Below the pieces are notes generated by a model. It had not been told where the DNA came from, made no database searches, and saw only the letters and a list, made by a program, of their open reading frames with translations. From NCBI RefSeq assembly GCF_032144095.1, contig NZ_JAVSNJ010000002.1:124001-188000 (forward strand): a stretch of 64,000 nucleotides of DNA. Reading direction: 5' to 3'. Each line of letters begins with the position of its first letter. Within the stretch, counting starts at the first letter, position 1. The DNA is from Sphaerochaeta sp032144095 (GTDB taxonomy: Bacteria; Spirochaetota; Spirochaetia; Sphaerochaetales; Sphaerochaetaceae). The translations under genes were made by a program, and so were the position numbers. Below are positions 33,981 through 44,500 of the stretch, in pieces.

Positions 33981-35912
33981 TTACATATCAAAAGAGACGA
34001 TTGGCAAGAACTGCTCTACAGAGAGCGATGCACCACCAACAAGGGCCCCATCGACATGTTCCTTGGACATCAAAGACTTAACATTTGAAGCCTTTACTGA
34101 ACCACCATACTGTATTATTAGCTCTTCTGCAACACCCTTTGTATAGAGTTTTGCCACAAGAGAACGAATAAATGCATGTGCGCCATCAGCATCTTCTGGA
34201 GTTGCGGTCTTTCCCGTTCCAATTGCCCAGACTGGCTCATACGCGATGGTAATCTTTTCCATATCTTTTGCAGAAACACCCTGCAGTCCAACTGTCACCT
34301 GGCGGGTAAGCACTTCCTCGAGTTTTCCTGCTTCCCTCTCCTGGAGGGTCTCCCCTACGCAGAGATCCACATCCATGTTCTCGGAAATTGCAAGCAACAC
34401 CTTCCTGTTGATAAGCTCGTCGCTTTCCCCATAGATCGCCCTTCTCTCACTGTGGCCAAGAATGACGGTATTCACCCCAAGGTCCTTGAGCATGGCAGCG
34501 CTGACCTCACCGGTAAAGGCTCCGCTTTTGTTGTCGTTCATGTTCTGGGCAGCAACAATGATATTGCTACCCTTCACAGCCTCCAACACGGCAGGAATGG
34601 TTACGAAAGGAGGAGCAATCATGACCTTGGTGGAAACGCCTGCCAGGGCCTTTACAAGCTCCTTGGCAAAGGCGGAACCTTCAGAGGGTGTCATGTTCAT
34701 TTTCCAGTTTCCAGCGATATAGGGCTTTCTCATCTGTTTCTCCAAAGCCTTGATGCCAGGGAGGACCTTTCCTTCCAGGAATTCAAGGGATGCACCGCCA
34801 CCGGTGCTTACGTGGCTGATCTTGTCTGCAAGATCGAACTTGTTGATGGCTGCGACGGAGTCCCCACCACCTACTACCGTGGTACCCTTGCAAGCAGCAA
34901 GAGCCTTGGCAACGGAGAGGGTCCCCTGGGCAAAGGCGTCAAACTCAAAGACACCCATCGGACCATTCCAGACAACGTTCTTTGCCTGCTCGACAGCCTC
35001 GACGATCAGCTTGATTGTCTTCGGTCCGATATCCATGCCGATAAGGTTTTCAGGAATGTCTACACTATCAATTGCGATGGCAGCAGTCCCATCCTTGAAC
35101 TCTGCTCCGCAGAGGTGGTCAACAGGAAGGATGACTGAGACACCTTTCTCTTTGGCCTTGGCCAAAAAGGAGGATGCAGTATCCTTGAACTCCTCTTCAA
35201 CCAGGCTCTTGCCAATGGAATGGCCCTGGACAGAGAGGAACGTATAGGCCATGCCTCCACCGATAACGATGGTATCACAGGTCTTTACCAGGCTCTCAAG
35301 CACACTGATCTTGCTGGAGACCTTGGAACCCCCGATGATGGCAACAAAAGGCCTCTCAGGATTCTCAAGCAGAGGAGCCATGAACTTCACCTCTTTCTCG
35401 ATCAGAAAACCGGCATAGGAAGGCAGGTAGTGGGCTACACCCTCTGTCGAAGCGTGGGCGCGGTGGGCGGTACCGAAGGCATCGTTCACATAGACATCAC
35501 CCAAAAGGGAGAGGGCCTTTGCAAAATCAGGGTCATTGGCCTCTTCCTCAGCATAGAAACGGACATTCTCCAGGAGGAGAACTTCACCTTTCTTGAGGTT
35601 CTTTACCTCTTCAGTCACCTCTTTGCCGATGACATCAGAGGCGAGGATAACTGGCTTGCCCAGCAATTCAGCAAACTTCTTGGCAATGGGAGCCATGGAG
35701 AATTCAGGATTCTTCTTCCCTTTTGGCCTGCCAAAATGGCTCATCACCACCACACTGGCACCAGCATCCAATAAGTAGTTTATGGTAGGTAGCGCAGCGC
35801 AAATTCTCGTATCGTCGGTAACCACGCCATCTTTCAATGGAACGTTGAAATCGACGCGGACAAGTGCTCTCTTGTTGGCAAAATCACAGTCTCTGATAGT
35901 GTGTAAAATCAT
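33981..35912 (-). CDS. pgk-tpi: Phosphoglycerate kinase - triosephosphate isomerase fusion
   Basis: One frame of 643 residues encodes two glycolytic enzymes. Residues 1-393 are a complete phosphoglycerate kinase (RVDFNVPL near 19, SHFGRPKG near 58, GGSKVSSKI near 195 and GGGDSVAA near 347). Residues 394-643 are a complete triosephosphate isomerase, with the lysine in GNWKMN, the histidine in GHSERR and the glutamate in AYEPVWAIGTG. PGK-TPI fusions are known from Thermotoga; this spirochaete has the same plan. GGAG at 34740-34743 precedes the ATG that starts the isomerase part, so a free isomerase might also be made. It lies 85 bases after gap, and secG follows, so enzymes of lower glycolysis are in one operon. 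Confidence 0.95.
   Translation of the reverse strand: MILHTIRDCDFANKRALVRVDFNVPLKDGVVTDDTRICAALPTINYLLDAGASVVVMSHFGRPKGKKNPEFSMAPIAKKFAELLGKPVILASDVIGKEVTEEVKNLKKGEVLLLENVRFYAEEEANDPDFAKALSLLGDVYVNDAFGTAHRAHASTEGVAHYLPSYAGFLIEKEVKFMAPLLENPERPFVAIIGGSKVSSKISVLESLVKTCDTIVIGGGMAYTFLSVQGHSIGKSLVEEEFKDTASSFLAKAKEKGVSVILPVDHLCGAEFKDGTAAIAIDSVDIPENLIGMDIGPKTIKLIVEAVEQAKNVVWNGPMGVFEFDAFAQGTLSVAKALAACKGTTVVGGGDSVAAINKFDLADKISHVSTGGGASLEFLEGKVLPGIKALEKQMRKPYIAGNWKMNMTPSEGSAFAKELVKALAGVSTKVMIAPPFVTIPAVLEAVKGSNIIVAAQNMNDNKSGAFTGEVSAAMLKDLGVNTVILGHSERRAIYGESDELINRKVLLAISENMDVDLCVGETLQEREAGKLEEVLTRQVTVGLQGVSAKDMEKITIAYEPVWAIGTGKTATPEDADGAHAFIRSLVAKLYTKGVAEELIIQYGGSVKASNVKSLMSKEHVDGALVGGASLSVEQFLPIVSFDM
34731..34743 (-). 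promoter_or_regulatory. Internal ribosome-binding site and ATG for the isomerase part
   Basis: On the minus strand GGAG (34743-34740), a 6-base spacer and ATG (34733-34731) stand exactly where the isomerase sequence MRKPYIAGNWKMN begins. Spacing and position are those of a normal start, so part of the isomerase may be translated separately from the fusion. Confidence 0.5.
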
Positions 35913-35955
35913 GGCTTTCCTCTCTCTTTTTCTCTTCTAGGGCCTAAGCAAACTA

Positions 35956-35979
35956 CAGGCCTGCTTTGCAACAGGCCTG
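35956..35979 (-). promoter_or_regulatory. Hairpin between gap and pgk-tpi
   Basis: CAGGCCTG occurs twice (35956-35963 and 35972-35979), each itself palindromic, so the pair forms an 8-base-pair stem with an 8-base loop. There is no T-run. It may adjust the ratio of gap to pgk-tpi message. Confidence 0.5.
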
Positions 35980-35997
35980 CACAATATATATGTGAAG

Positions 35998-37002
35998 TTA
36001 TTTCACCAGTTTCTTGGCAAGGTCGACAACACGGGTGGAATAGCCCATCTCGTTGTCATACCAGCTGAGAACCTTGATCATCTTCTCACCCATTTTCATG
36101 GTGAGGTCAGCATCAAAGATTGAGGAGTGGTTGTTGCCAATGACATCGTGGGAAACAATCGGATCCTCGGTGTACTGGAGGATTCCAGCCATCGGGCCTT
36201 CTGCTGCTTTCTTCATTGCTGCATTGACTTCTTCTACAGTTGCATCTTTTTCAAGCATGACAACCAAGTCGACGATGGAACCAGCAGGTACAGGTACGCG
36301 CATTGCCATACCATTGAGCTTGCCTTTCAGGGAAGGGATGACATCGGAAACAGCACGGGCTGCACCGGTGGTGGTAGGAATGATGGATACTGCGCCAGCT
36401 CGTGCACGGCGAAGGTCTGAGTGAGGCTGGTCAAGCATGACCTGGTCATTGGTATATGCATGGATGGTGGTCATAAGGCCGCGTTCAATGCCGAAGGAAT
36501 CGTTCAGGACCTTGGCGATGGGGGCAAGACAGTTTGTGGTGCAGGATGCGTTGGAATAGGCTTCCAGGCTCAGGTCAAGCTTGTCGTCGTTGACGCCACA
36601 GACGATGGTCTGGTCAATCTTGTCCTTGGCAGGAACTGTCAGGATAACCTTCTTGGCACCAGCCTTGATGTGATCCTTGTACCCACCCTTGGGGCTCTCA
36701 GCCATGGTGAACACACCGGTTGATTCAATTGCTACATCGACCTTGAGGGCTTTCCATGGGAGTTCTGCAGGATTGCGAAGGGCAAATACTGGAATGGTCT
36801 TGCCGTCAACGACAATTGCATTATCAGTTGCTACAACGCTCTTGGCGTACACTCCGTAGGTTGAGTCATATTTCAAAAGATGAGCCAGGGTCTTTGGGCT
36901 GGTCAAATCATTGATACCGACGATCTCGATGCTCTTGTCTTCAAAAGCAACCTTGAATACGTTGCGTCCGATTCTTCCGAAACCATTAATTGCAATTTTC
37001 AT
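35998..37002 (-). CDS. gap: Glyceraldehyde-3-phosphate dehydrogenase
   Basis: A glycolytic enzyme of about 334 residues that oxidises glyceraldehyde-3-phosphate with NAD and phosphate. The dinucleotide fold opens with MKIAINGFGRIGRNVFK, the catalytic cysteine lies in SNASCTTNCLAP near residue 152 and the histidine in TTIHAYTNDQ near 180, with WYDNEMGYS near the end. The start at 37002 has GGAGG five bases upstream. The open frame continues to 37068, but a promoter at 37039-37068 would place the transcript start inside that extension, so the longer form is rejected. Confidence 0.96.
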   Translation of the reverse strand: MKIAINGFGRIGRNVFKVAFEDKSIEIVGINDLTSPKTLAHLLKYDSTYGVYAKSVVATDNAIVVDGKTIPVFALRNPAELPWKALKVDVAIESTGVFTMAESPKGGYKDHIKAGAKKVILTVPAKDKIDQTIVCGVNDDKLDLSLEAYSNASCTTNCLAPIAKVLNDSFGIERGLMTTIHAYTNDQVMLDQPHSDLRRARAGAVSIIPTTTGAARAVSDVIPSLKGKLNGMAMRVPVPAGSIVDLVVMLEKDATVEEVNAAMKKAAEGPMAGILQYTEDPIVSHDVIGNNHSSIFDADLTMKMGEKMIKVLSWYDNEMGYSTRVVDLAKKLVK

Positions 37003-37038
37003 GTTTTCCTCCGGGAAATTAAGTTCTGTATCGATATT

Positions 37039-37068
37039 AATATACTGTTTTCCCTTAGCAAGGGTCAA
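37039..37068 (-). promoter_or_regulatory. Promoter of gap
   Basis: On the minus strand TTGACC (37063-37068) and TATATT (37039-37044) are separated by 18 bases, both close to consensus. It should start transcription about 30 bases before the gap ATG, letting the glycolytic genes be expressed apart from the upstream genes. Confidence 0.7.
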
Positions 37069-37078
37069 CGTATCTATC

Positions 37079-37849
37079 TTACGATTTTACAACCAATTTT
37101 AGCTGGTTGATCTTGTGTCCTTCGATGTCCTCTACGGTAAAGATTGCCTGCAGATCCTCGACAGATTCATTCTTTGCAGGGATCCTGCCAAAGAGTTCAA
37201 ATACGTAGCCGCCGATTGTCTCAAAATCATCCTCATCGATCTTCAGGCCGGTGGCATCGTTGACATCATCAATTGATGTCCTCGCCTCGACCATATAGGT
37301 CTTATCCTCAACCTTGAGAATTCCATCGGACTCATCCTCATCGAACTCATCCTGGATATCCCCGACGATGACCTCCAGGATGTCCTCCATACAGACAATT
37401 CCACTTACCCCGCCATATTCATCGATAGCTATGGCGATGTGCACCTTACGGATCTTGAACTCCCTCAACAGGTCATCAAGATGCTTGCTTTCGGGAATGA
37501 AATAGGGTTTCCTCATGAGCTTATGGACATCGAAGCCATTTTCGACGCCATGGCGCAAAATGTCCTTGGCATAGAGTATGCCTACAATGTTGTCTATGGT
37601 CTCCTCATAGACAGGGTAGCGGGAATAGCCCTGTTCTTGAATGATGCCATAGAGGTCATCCAGGGTAATGTCACAGCTAATGAATTGAACGTCTACCCGG
37701 GGAACCATGATCTCCTTGACAGTCTTGTCATTCAATTCCCCAATCCCTTCAATCATTGTCTGTCGTTCTTCAATTTCGACCTGTTCCTTCAGTTCCTGAT
37801 CCAGGTTCTGATGCTTTTTCTTGAACAGATCCTTCAATCGCCAATTCAA
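37079..37849 (-). CDS. CBS-pair protein of the CorC/TlyC family
   Basis: A 256-residue cytoplasmic protein. Two CBS motifs span about residues 45-185 (MVPRVDVQFISCDITLDDLYGIIQEQGYSRYPVYEETIDNIVG and MCMEDILEVIVGDI), and a C-terminal CorC/HlyC domain begins near 180 (DESDGILKVEDKTYMVEARTSIDDVND). Family members bind adenine nucleotides and are linked to magnesium and cobalt efflux. The start codon appears to be TTG at 37849, overlapping the ybeY stop by four bases (TTGA); no ATG or GTG occurs for about 30 residues. No membrane segment is seen, as in CorC. Confidence 0.82.
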   Translation of the reverse strand: MNWRLKDLFKKKHQNLDQELKEQVEIEERQTMIEGIGELNDKTVKEIMVPRVDVQFISCDITLDDLYGIIQEQGYSRYPVYEETIDNIVGILYAKDILRHGVENGFDVHKLMRKPYFIPESKHLDDLLREFKIRKVHIAIAIDEYGGVSGIVCMEDILEVIVGDIQDEFDEDESDGILKVEDKTYMVEARTSIDDVNDATGLKIDEDDFETIGGYVFELFGRIPAKNESVEDLQAIFTVEDIEGHKINQLKLVVKS

Positions 37850-38346
37850 CGCTTACTACCCCCAAGTTTTACGAGAAGTTGTTCTTGTTGCACAAGCATC
37901 GGTTCACTCTCATCATTGGTTGCATGATCAAAGCCCAGAAGATGCAACACCCCATGAATCAAGAGCCGAAACAGCTCCTCGTCCGTCTCAACACTAAATG
38001 ATTGTGCATTTCTTTTCAAGGTATCCAGAGAAAGTACCATGTCCCCCAGCACCCTGATTTCTGCAGGTTGAGCATCATCCTCATAGACCAGTTCTGGCCA
38101 GGAAAAATCCTCGACCTCATCATCCTGCACAAAGGAGAGGATGTCCGTAGTCTCGTCCCTATCCCGATAGGTCTTGTTCAGCTCCTGTATCTCATCGTCG
38201 CTCACAAAGCTGACAGACAGTTCGCAAGGCTCGACACCAAGAGTTTCCAAAATGGAACTGACCCGCTGTTGCACCAACTCTTCGGGGGCCTCTTCCCTAA
38301 ACGACTCATGTCCATAGGATATATCAATTATCCAACTATTTTTCAT
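37846..38346 (-). CDS. ybeY: Endoribonuclease YbeY
   Basis: A 166-residue single-metal endoribonuclease for 16S rRNA 3' maturation and ribosome quality control. The zinc site is HGVLHLLGFDH near residue 130, and the N-terminal half has the family pattern ELNKTYRDRDETTDILSFV. AGGAA precedes the ATG. The stop codon overlaps the next gene by four bases. The adjacent phoH-like, HD-hydrolase and CorC-like genes are the usual neighbours of ybeY. Confidence 0.94.
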   Translation of the reverse strand: MKNSWIIDISYGHESFREEAPEELVQQRVSSILETLGVEPCELSVSFVSDDEIQELNKTYRDRDETTDILSFVQDDEVEDFSWPELVYEDDAQPAEIRVLGDMVLSLDTLKRNAQSFSVETDEELFRLLIHGVLHLLGFDHATNDESEPMLVQQEQLLVKLGGSKR

Positions 38347-38357
38347 CAGTTTCCTAC

Positions 38358-40592
38358 CTATCCCTTTACAGGGGCTTTACTAATAGTATCCGTTGCATCA
38401 TCTGGATACTCAATACGGTGATGGTCCCTTCCTACGAGAGATTGCAGGAAAGAGGCGCTTATGAGGTCAAGATCTGTCAAGGAGAGCAGGGAGTCCTTCA
38501 GCTGGTCCCTTGCAATCTTGCCCATGATTACCGTATGGATAAGTTTTTCATACTTGGAAGGCGTTGCCTTCTTCAAGGTCCTGCTAGCAGCTTCCACGCA
38601 ATCGGCGAGCATGACGATCGCCGCCTCGGGGGTGGATGGCCTAATTCCGGCATAGGAGTAGTCATCCTCATTCACATCCAGGCCCAGGGCCTGGGCCTGT
38701 TCCTTGGCCTCATGGAAGAAGAATTGGATCACGTCATTGCCATGGTGCTGGGCTATGATGTCCAGGACCTCCTGGGGGAGGCCAGCCTCCCTACCCTTTT
38801 CAACCCCGAGCTTCACATGACTCTTGATGATGGCAACAGAGAGGCTCGGCTTGATCTCGTCATGCTTGTTCTCAACGCCTTGGTTTTCGATAAAATACTC
38901 AGGGTGGTCGGACTTGCCGATATCATGGTACATACCCCCGACCCGGGCCAACATGGCATTTGCCCCTATCGCCTTAGCCGCAGTGTAGGCAATATCCGCT
39001 ACATACCTGCTATGGGTATAGGTTCCCTGTGCAACGACTGCAAGCCGCTCAAGGGCAGGGCTCTCAGCAAGTGCAAGTTCACTCAGGCGATAGATGGTGG
39101 GGATGTTGAACAGCTGTTCACACAACGGGACCAAGGCAGCCACAAAGACCACGGACAAGGAGATGTTTATCACTAGGCCACCGAGCAAGGCGCCCACCCC
39201 ATTGAAGGAGAACCCATTGAGCAGGTTCAACGCTATCGCCATGAAACAGCTTACCAGACAGGCATAGAACCAGTTGAAGATTTCATCAAGCCTCTTGATG
39301 GTAAACTGGAAAAAGTAGAGGCAGGTACCCACCGTGGTCATGGTAAAGAAGAATGTCATGGAGTTGCTATAGGGCAAAATCATCGCATAGCAGGAAAGGA
39401 TGAAACCACTGACCAGGCCCACCCGTTTCTTGGTGGTTATCTGGGACAGGAAGATCGGGGCAAAAAGGACAGGGAGAAACGAGTCGATGAACTGTACCGA
39501 ATTTTGCGTTGTCCAATGGGCCACAAGGTAGAGCAGGCCCAAGGTCACCACCAGGGATGCAAGCAGCAGGTTCAGGTAGAGGTAGTACCGTTTCTCATGC
39601 TTGAGAAACTGGTGGAAGACCAACAGCCCTGCACCGGTTGCCAACACGACAAAGACGAACCGTCCTATCAGCTCAAGGACCGTGTAGTCAAAGGCTGAGT
39701 CGCTCATCCTTGTGATCAAAGCCATCTGTTCGCTTGTTATGACAGAATCCTTGGCAATGATCTTCTGCCCACGCTGTATGGTTACAATCTGGGGTTTGAC
39801 CTCGGCCTTTGCAAGTTCCCGCAGGTGCAAGGTCTTTGCCTCATTGTATTGCACATTGCTTTCGACCAGCAAGGAGAGGGTGTCCAGCAACAAGAGGGGC
39901 TGGAAGCTGGAATGGGCATTTGTGTAGGCAGCAAGCCAAAAAGCAAGGTTTTCCTGCATGGTTTGGAATGTCATGGCCGAATCGAGGCTCTGTGCAACCA
40001 AGGAAGTGACCTTGTCCATCGAAATACTGTTCTCCAGATAGAAATTCTCATACCCAGACTGCAGGTTCTTCTGGATGTCATCCGAGGAGAACAACCCCTT
40101 CTGCAAAACCAGTTCGCTGGTCTCCTCAAGGGCTGCGAGCATGAAGGAACGTTCATCGCTGTCCAATTCCCGAAACCGCGCCAAGACATTCGCTGAATCT
40201 GCCGGCAATGCAAGGTCCAGGGTCTGTAAGCCATTGTTCTCGTTCTTCCAATACTCTATGAATTTCTGGACCCTCAATACAGAAGCCGAGGTGGCATGCA
40301 GTGAGTAGGAAAAATAGGGTATCACCTTGGCCACTGCCTCAGCAACAAGCCTCTCTGTCTTCTCCCCATCCACGTATTCGAAGGAGGAGAAGGCAAAGAC
40401 ATCCTCATTTGCAAGGGAACCAACCTCATAGCGGGATTCAAAGGTACGTAGGGCGGTACCGGGATTACGGGTCACCACCAGAGGAACCACCATCGCCGAA
40501 ACCAACAACAAGGCAATCAGGCCAATCGCCAGACTTTTCTGGCGTGTGGGATTCTGTGGGCTTGCCTCTCTCCTGTACGTTTTCTTGTTCAT
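38358..40592 (-). CDS. pgpH: 7TM-HD phosphodiesterase (PgpH-like)
   Basis: A 744-residue membrane protein. After an N-terminal helix comes an extracytoplasmic 7TMR-HDED domain of about 270 residues, then about seven helices (residues 300-480) and a cytoplasmic HD domain (THSRYVADIAYTAAKA, YHDIGKSDHPEYF, HHGND and DCVEAASR). Members of this family degrade cyclic di-AMP. Start ATG overlaps the phoH-like stop (ATGA), so they are coupled. The domain order matches PgpH of Listeria, although c-di-AMP in this organism is not shown by the window. Confidence 0.85.
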   Translation of the reverse strand: MNKKTYRREASPQNPTRQKSLAIGLIALLLVSAMVVPLVVTRNPGTALRTFESRYEVGSLANEDVFAFSSFEYVDGEKTERLVAEAVAKVIPYFSYSLHATSASVLRVQKFIEYWKNENNGLQTLDLALPADSANVLARFRELDSDERSFMLAALEETSELVLQKGLFSSDDIQKNLQSGYENFYLENSISMDKVTSLVAQSLDSAMTFQTMQENLAFWLAAYTNAHSSFQPLLLLDTLSLLVESNVQYNEAKTLHLRELAKAEVKPQIVTIQRGQKIIAKDSVITSEQMALITRMSDSAFDYTVLELIGRFVFVVLATGAGLLVFHQFLKHEKRYYLYLNLLLASLVVTLGLLYLVAHWTTQNSVQFIDSFLPVLFAPIFLSQITTKKRVGLVSGFILSCYAMILPYSNSMTFFFTMTTVGTCLYFFQFTIKRLDEIFNWFYACLVSCFMAIALNLLNGFSFNGVGALLGGLVINISLSVVFVAALVPLCEQLFNIPTIYRLSELALAESPALERLAVVAQGTYTHSRYVADIAYTAAKAIGANAMLARVGGMYHDIGKSDHPEYFIENQGVENKHDEIKPSLSVAIIKSHVKLGVEKGREAGLPQEVLDIIAQHHGNDVIQFFFHEAKEQAQALGLDVNEDDYSYAGIRPSTPEAAIVMLADCVEAASRTLKKATPSKYEKLIHTVIMGKIARDQLKDSLLSLTDLDLISASFLQSLVGRDHHRIEYPDDATDTISKAPVKG

Positions 40593-41572
40593 GAATGCAT
40601 ACCTTTTTTGCCGCCATCACCATCCAAGGCGTAGGCATCAATGATCTTTTGCACGATCCTGCTGCGGACAACATCCTTGGAATCAAACAGGACAAACTCT
40701 ATACCTTCAATATTCTGCAGGATTTGCAAAGCATGCACAAGCCCGCTTTGTTTGTGCCTGGGAAGATCGACTTGGGAAATGTCACCGGTTACAATTGCCA
40801 TGGATTGTTCCCCAAGGCGGGTCAGGAACATCTGCATCTGCTCAACCGAGGTGTTCTGCGCCTCATCAAGGATTACCACAGCATTCTGCAACGAACGACC
40901 CCGCATATAGGCCAACGGGGCTATCTCGATGCTCCCGTTCTCCTCCAGGCGGTGGATGGTCGAGAGGCTTGCCATGGCCTCCATCGCATCGTAGAGGGGG
41001 CGTAGGTAGGGATTGATCTTCTGTGCCAGGTCTCCTGGAAGGAAACCCAGATTCTCACCAGCCTCCACGATGGGACGGGTCAATATCAGCTTCTGCTTCT
41101 TACCCGACAAAAGCAGGCTAAGGGCATAGGATACAGCCAGAAAGGTCTTCCCTGTCCCAGCGGGGCCAATGCCGAACACAATCTGGCTCTTCTGCATGGA
41201 ACGCAAATAGGCTTCCTGTCGCAGCCCCTTGGGGTAGGCTATTCGGTTTTGGACGGTAATGGAGGGTTTCTGTTCAGGTTCCCCATGCTGGGCAAGGTCC
41301 ATCACGGGCCGAATATGCCTCAGGCTCTGGAATTCCATGAATATCTCAGCTTCACTGATGTACTCCTGCATGTTGGCCAAGCCCTTCAAGCGCGGAATCA
41401 GAAGCCTAACCCTGTTCTCCGATAGTTCATCAGGACAGGAATAGGTGAGCCTGATACCTTTGGCAAAGAGTTCACAACCAGTCAGGGTTTCCAGATAGGG
41501 TATGTTGCGGTCATTGATCCCACAGACACGTTCCATCTGTTCTTCATCATCAAAATCGATGCTACTTTCCAT
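40589..41572 (-). CDS. PhoH-like ATPase
   Basis: A 327-residue protein with the P-loop ATPase/helicase-like fold. Walker A is GPAGTGKTF near residue 135, and the Walker B-type segment VVILDEAQNTSVEQM is near 232. The N-terminal 110 residues are the family's KH-like region. YbeZ (PhoH-like) usually works with YbeY on ribosomal RNA, and it is two genes upstream of ybeY here. AGGTAGGAA precedes the ATG. Confidence 0.9.
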   Translation of the reverse strand: MESSIDFDDEEQMERVCGINDRNIPYLETLTGCELFAKGIRLTYSCPDELSENRVRLLIPRLKGLANMQEYISEAEIFMEFQSLRHIRPVMDLAQHGEPEQKPSITVQNRIAYPKGLRQEAYLRSMQKSQIVFGIGPAGTGKTFLAVSYALSLLLSGKKQKLILTRPIVEAGENLGFLPGDLAQKINPYLRPLYDAMEAMASLSTIHRLEENGSIEIAPLAYMRGRSLQNAVVILDEAQNTSVEQMQMFLTRLGEQSMAIVTGDISQVDLPRHKQSGLVHALQILQNIEGIEFVLFDSKDVVRSRIVQKIIDAYALDGDGGKKGMHS

Positions 41573-41580
41573 TTCCTACC

Positions 41581-44500
41581 TTATGAAGAGGGCCTGCTAT
41601 ACCAAATTCCATCCGATTCAGTCCAATTTTCCTCTACCTTAAGCTCAGGTATTGTTTTCCATTGGAGAAAGACAGAAACAACAGGGACCCATGTATACTG
41701 GTTGTTTGATAGTACAACACTTCCTGTATATTTACAATTCAAGGACCAATCCTCCATATAATGGACCAATTCCAGGGAGATCGAGTTCATGTTGAACTGG
41801 GTGGAAGATCGGCCATCACCAACCAGGTCGAAGGACCTGAGCAGGTCTTCCCACATGAGGGGGAACGAAAAGGCCCCTGCCGAATAGTAGCGATGGAAAC
41901 CACGGTTTGAACTGGTAAGGGAGAAGGAAAGGTCAAGGAACTCGGCTATGGAGAAGCCAACCTTTGCCGTAAGGTTGAGGGCCGTTGCATAGGGATCGAT
42001 GAAATTGATGGCAAGCCTTGCGTCCAAGCCGAGTTTCAGCTGGATGCGTCTTTTCCACCAGGAATAGGAGAGGTCCTGTATGGCAACCTGGGTAGTAAGG
42101 CTCTGGGCCTCCAAGGAGCCTATACTGCCTGCATGGACCAGCGTCGAGCTCAGGTAGGGCAAGGAGAGGGTCGTTGTCACATCCTTGAAATAGTTCTCGC
42201 CATAGAGGGTTGAGTAAGCCATGAAGGAAAAGCTCTCCCTAAGGGAGACCTGGTTGGCAAACAACGAAAGCTTGCCACTGCCCGACAGGGCAAAGGGCTT
42301 CCAGCTGTCAGCCTCCTCAAGGGAGAGATCGTAGGTGCCCAACAGGGAGAAGGCTACGGTTGGGAGGGTGAAACTTGCAGAGGAGGAGAGCAGTTCTGGC
42401 TGCAGACCCTCATCCTGCTGAAGGATCTTGAGCGAGGAAGAGAAGGCCCAGGGCCCGATTCCATAGCCAAGGGAGGGAAGCAATGACTGGACCAAGGGGT
42501 ATAGGGTTGCGGTAACGGAAGGGGAAAGGGTCCCCTCCCCCACCATAAAGCTTTTTGCTACCTTCACCTCATGCCTTGTGACAAACTCCTTGGTAAATGC
42601 AAACGATTTCTCTTCCCATGTACGACCCCCAATCCGTGAAAAGGAGTCCCTCCAGGAGTAGAGCTTCTCGTCCAGGGTATAGGTCAGCCCCAGTGCAGGG
42701 ACAGTTGCTATGGTGGATGAGGTGAGTTGTACCTGCCTGGTGAGGTAGATATCCTTGGTCTGGTCTTCGCTGCTGATGAACGGGGAGGTGAAGGTTTGCT
42801 TCAGGGTAAAATAGGATGGATGGGCAACAACATACAGGGTCAACGATGGCTTGGTGTAGGTATAGAAATACCTGGAATTATCCCAGTTGCTATCCTCATC
42901 CAGATTGTTGGCCGAGTAGAGCAGCTTCTCCTCAACCGAATAGCCTAGGGATATGGAGCGGTTCATGGCAGAGGCCTGGGTCTTTGTCTTTGTTGTCGGG
43001 GTGGGGACCATTGCCTTTGCCAGCGTATCGTCGAGGGCAAAGGTTCCCGTTGGGATTGCCTTGGTTTCACCAGATGTGGCCTTGGACGCAATAGGTTGCG
43101 TCCAGGAGAAGATTTGGCCGCTGATGAGGCCCTGGAGTTCTGGCAGCGTGACTTTCTGCACCACATAGGAGTAGAGGGAATCCTGTTGCTCCCACCTCCA
43201 GTCGATAAGGGCATTCAAGGTCGTTATCTTTGCACTCTGCACCAGCTCTCCGAACACCTTGGTGGGAAAATCAAAACTCCCGTTGGCTTTCCAGGTAAAG
43301 GAGCCAATGTCGCTGAGATAGTCTGAAGGGAACTCCTGCTTCTTGCCAAAGAGGGAGTCTATCGCAAAAGTGCTGAGCCTGTTGGCATAGAGGCGTTTGA
43401 CAGTTGGGTCTGAATAGAAGGGCAGAGAGACCTGCAGATCTGCCCATGAGGTATCTACAGTCAATGCATTGGTTCCGTAATACCTTACCTTAGGGAAACT
43501 CGCATAGCTGGAGAGTATCTCCTTCCCCTGGGGATGGACAGCTAGGTGCATCTCTGTATCAAGGAGAACCTTTTTTGCAAAAAAGGCATGGTGTGCTTCC
43601 AACCCAATGCTGATCCCACTCGATTCATAGGAGTCTGCCAACAAGACAAGATAGGAGCCACTACTTTCCGTCCATCTTACAAAGGGTGTAGGCTCGCCTC
43701 TTTGTTCGCCATATACCGGACCGTCAGGGACGAATGAAGCATCACTCTCGCCGGAAAGCAGACTGGAGAAACTGCTGGTCTCCCCTTTCTTGAATTTTGG
43801 ATACCTTCCATAGATTTCAAACGTTGTGTTGAGAAACATCCCCCTGTCGCTGGTAAATCCTATCGCAGGGTTTCCGACCATCCTGACCCCGGGGAAAAAA
43901 AAGGCAGGGACCCAGAATACAGGGACCCTCCCGATGGAGAGGTAGGCGTTGGTTACCAGCAGGTCCCCTCCGCTGAGGAAGGCCAATCTATCTGCGGTTA
44001 TCGATGAGTAGGCGTGCTTTTCATTGGTGGTGATGAACCCCTTGTCGAAAAAAATGCCGTCACCAGAACCATTGTAGGTAATGAGCTCTCCTGAGGTAAA
44101 AAACCGGACATCCTCATCCTCACTGTTCTTCCGTTCCGTGGTGGTGGACCCTCCACGTACCAACAACGACTGGTCGGTCCAGTTCAGGGTTACGATGGAA
44201 CCGGTTATGGTTTGTACGGAACCCTTGTCCTCAGAGTCATCGAAGATGACCGAGCCAAAGGCACTGAGCAAGGTGTTGTCAAGGTCGATGATCATCCTGT
44301 CTGCAGAAAGCTTGCGCACCCTCTCATCGTCCTGCAGGGAAAACTGTACCAAGGCATTGCCGTTCAGTTCCACCAGGGAGGAATTGGCACCAGCTGAGGT
44401 TACCAGGTCAGCATGGAGAATGGTAAGGGTATAGGTCTTCTTGGCCGAAGGGGTCTCCTGGATGGCAAGCGGTTCGATATGGTAGAGCGAGTAGAGCATC

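Noticed and set aside
34734..34790. Frameshift or sequencing error joining pgk and tpi
   Set aside because: Both halves are complete and in one frame with a natural junction, and similar fusions are known, so the fusion is accepted.
37003..37068. Extended N-terminus for glyceraldehyde-3-phosphate dehydrogenase
   Set aside because: The extension covers a good promoter, and the standard start MKIAINGFGRIG has GGAGG before it.
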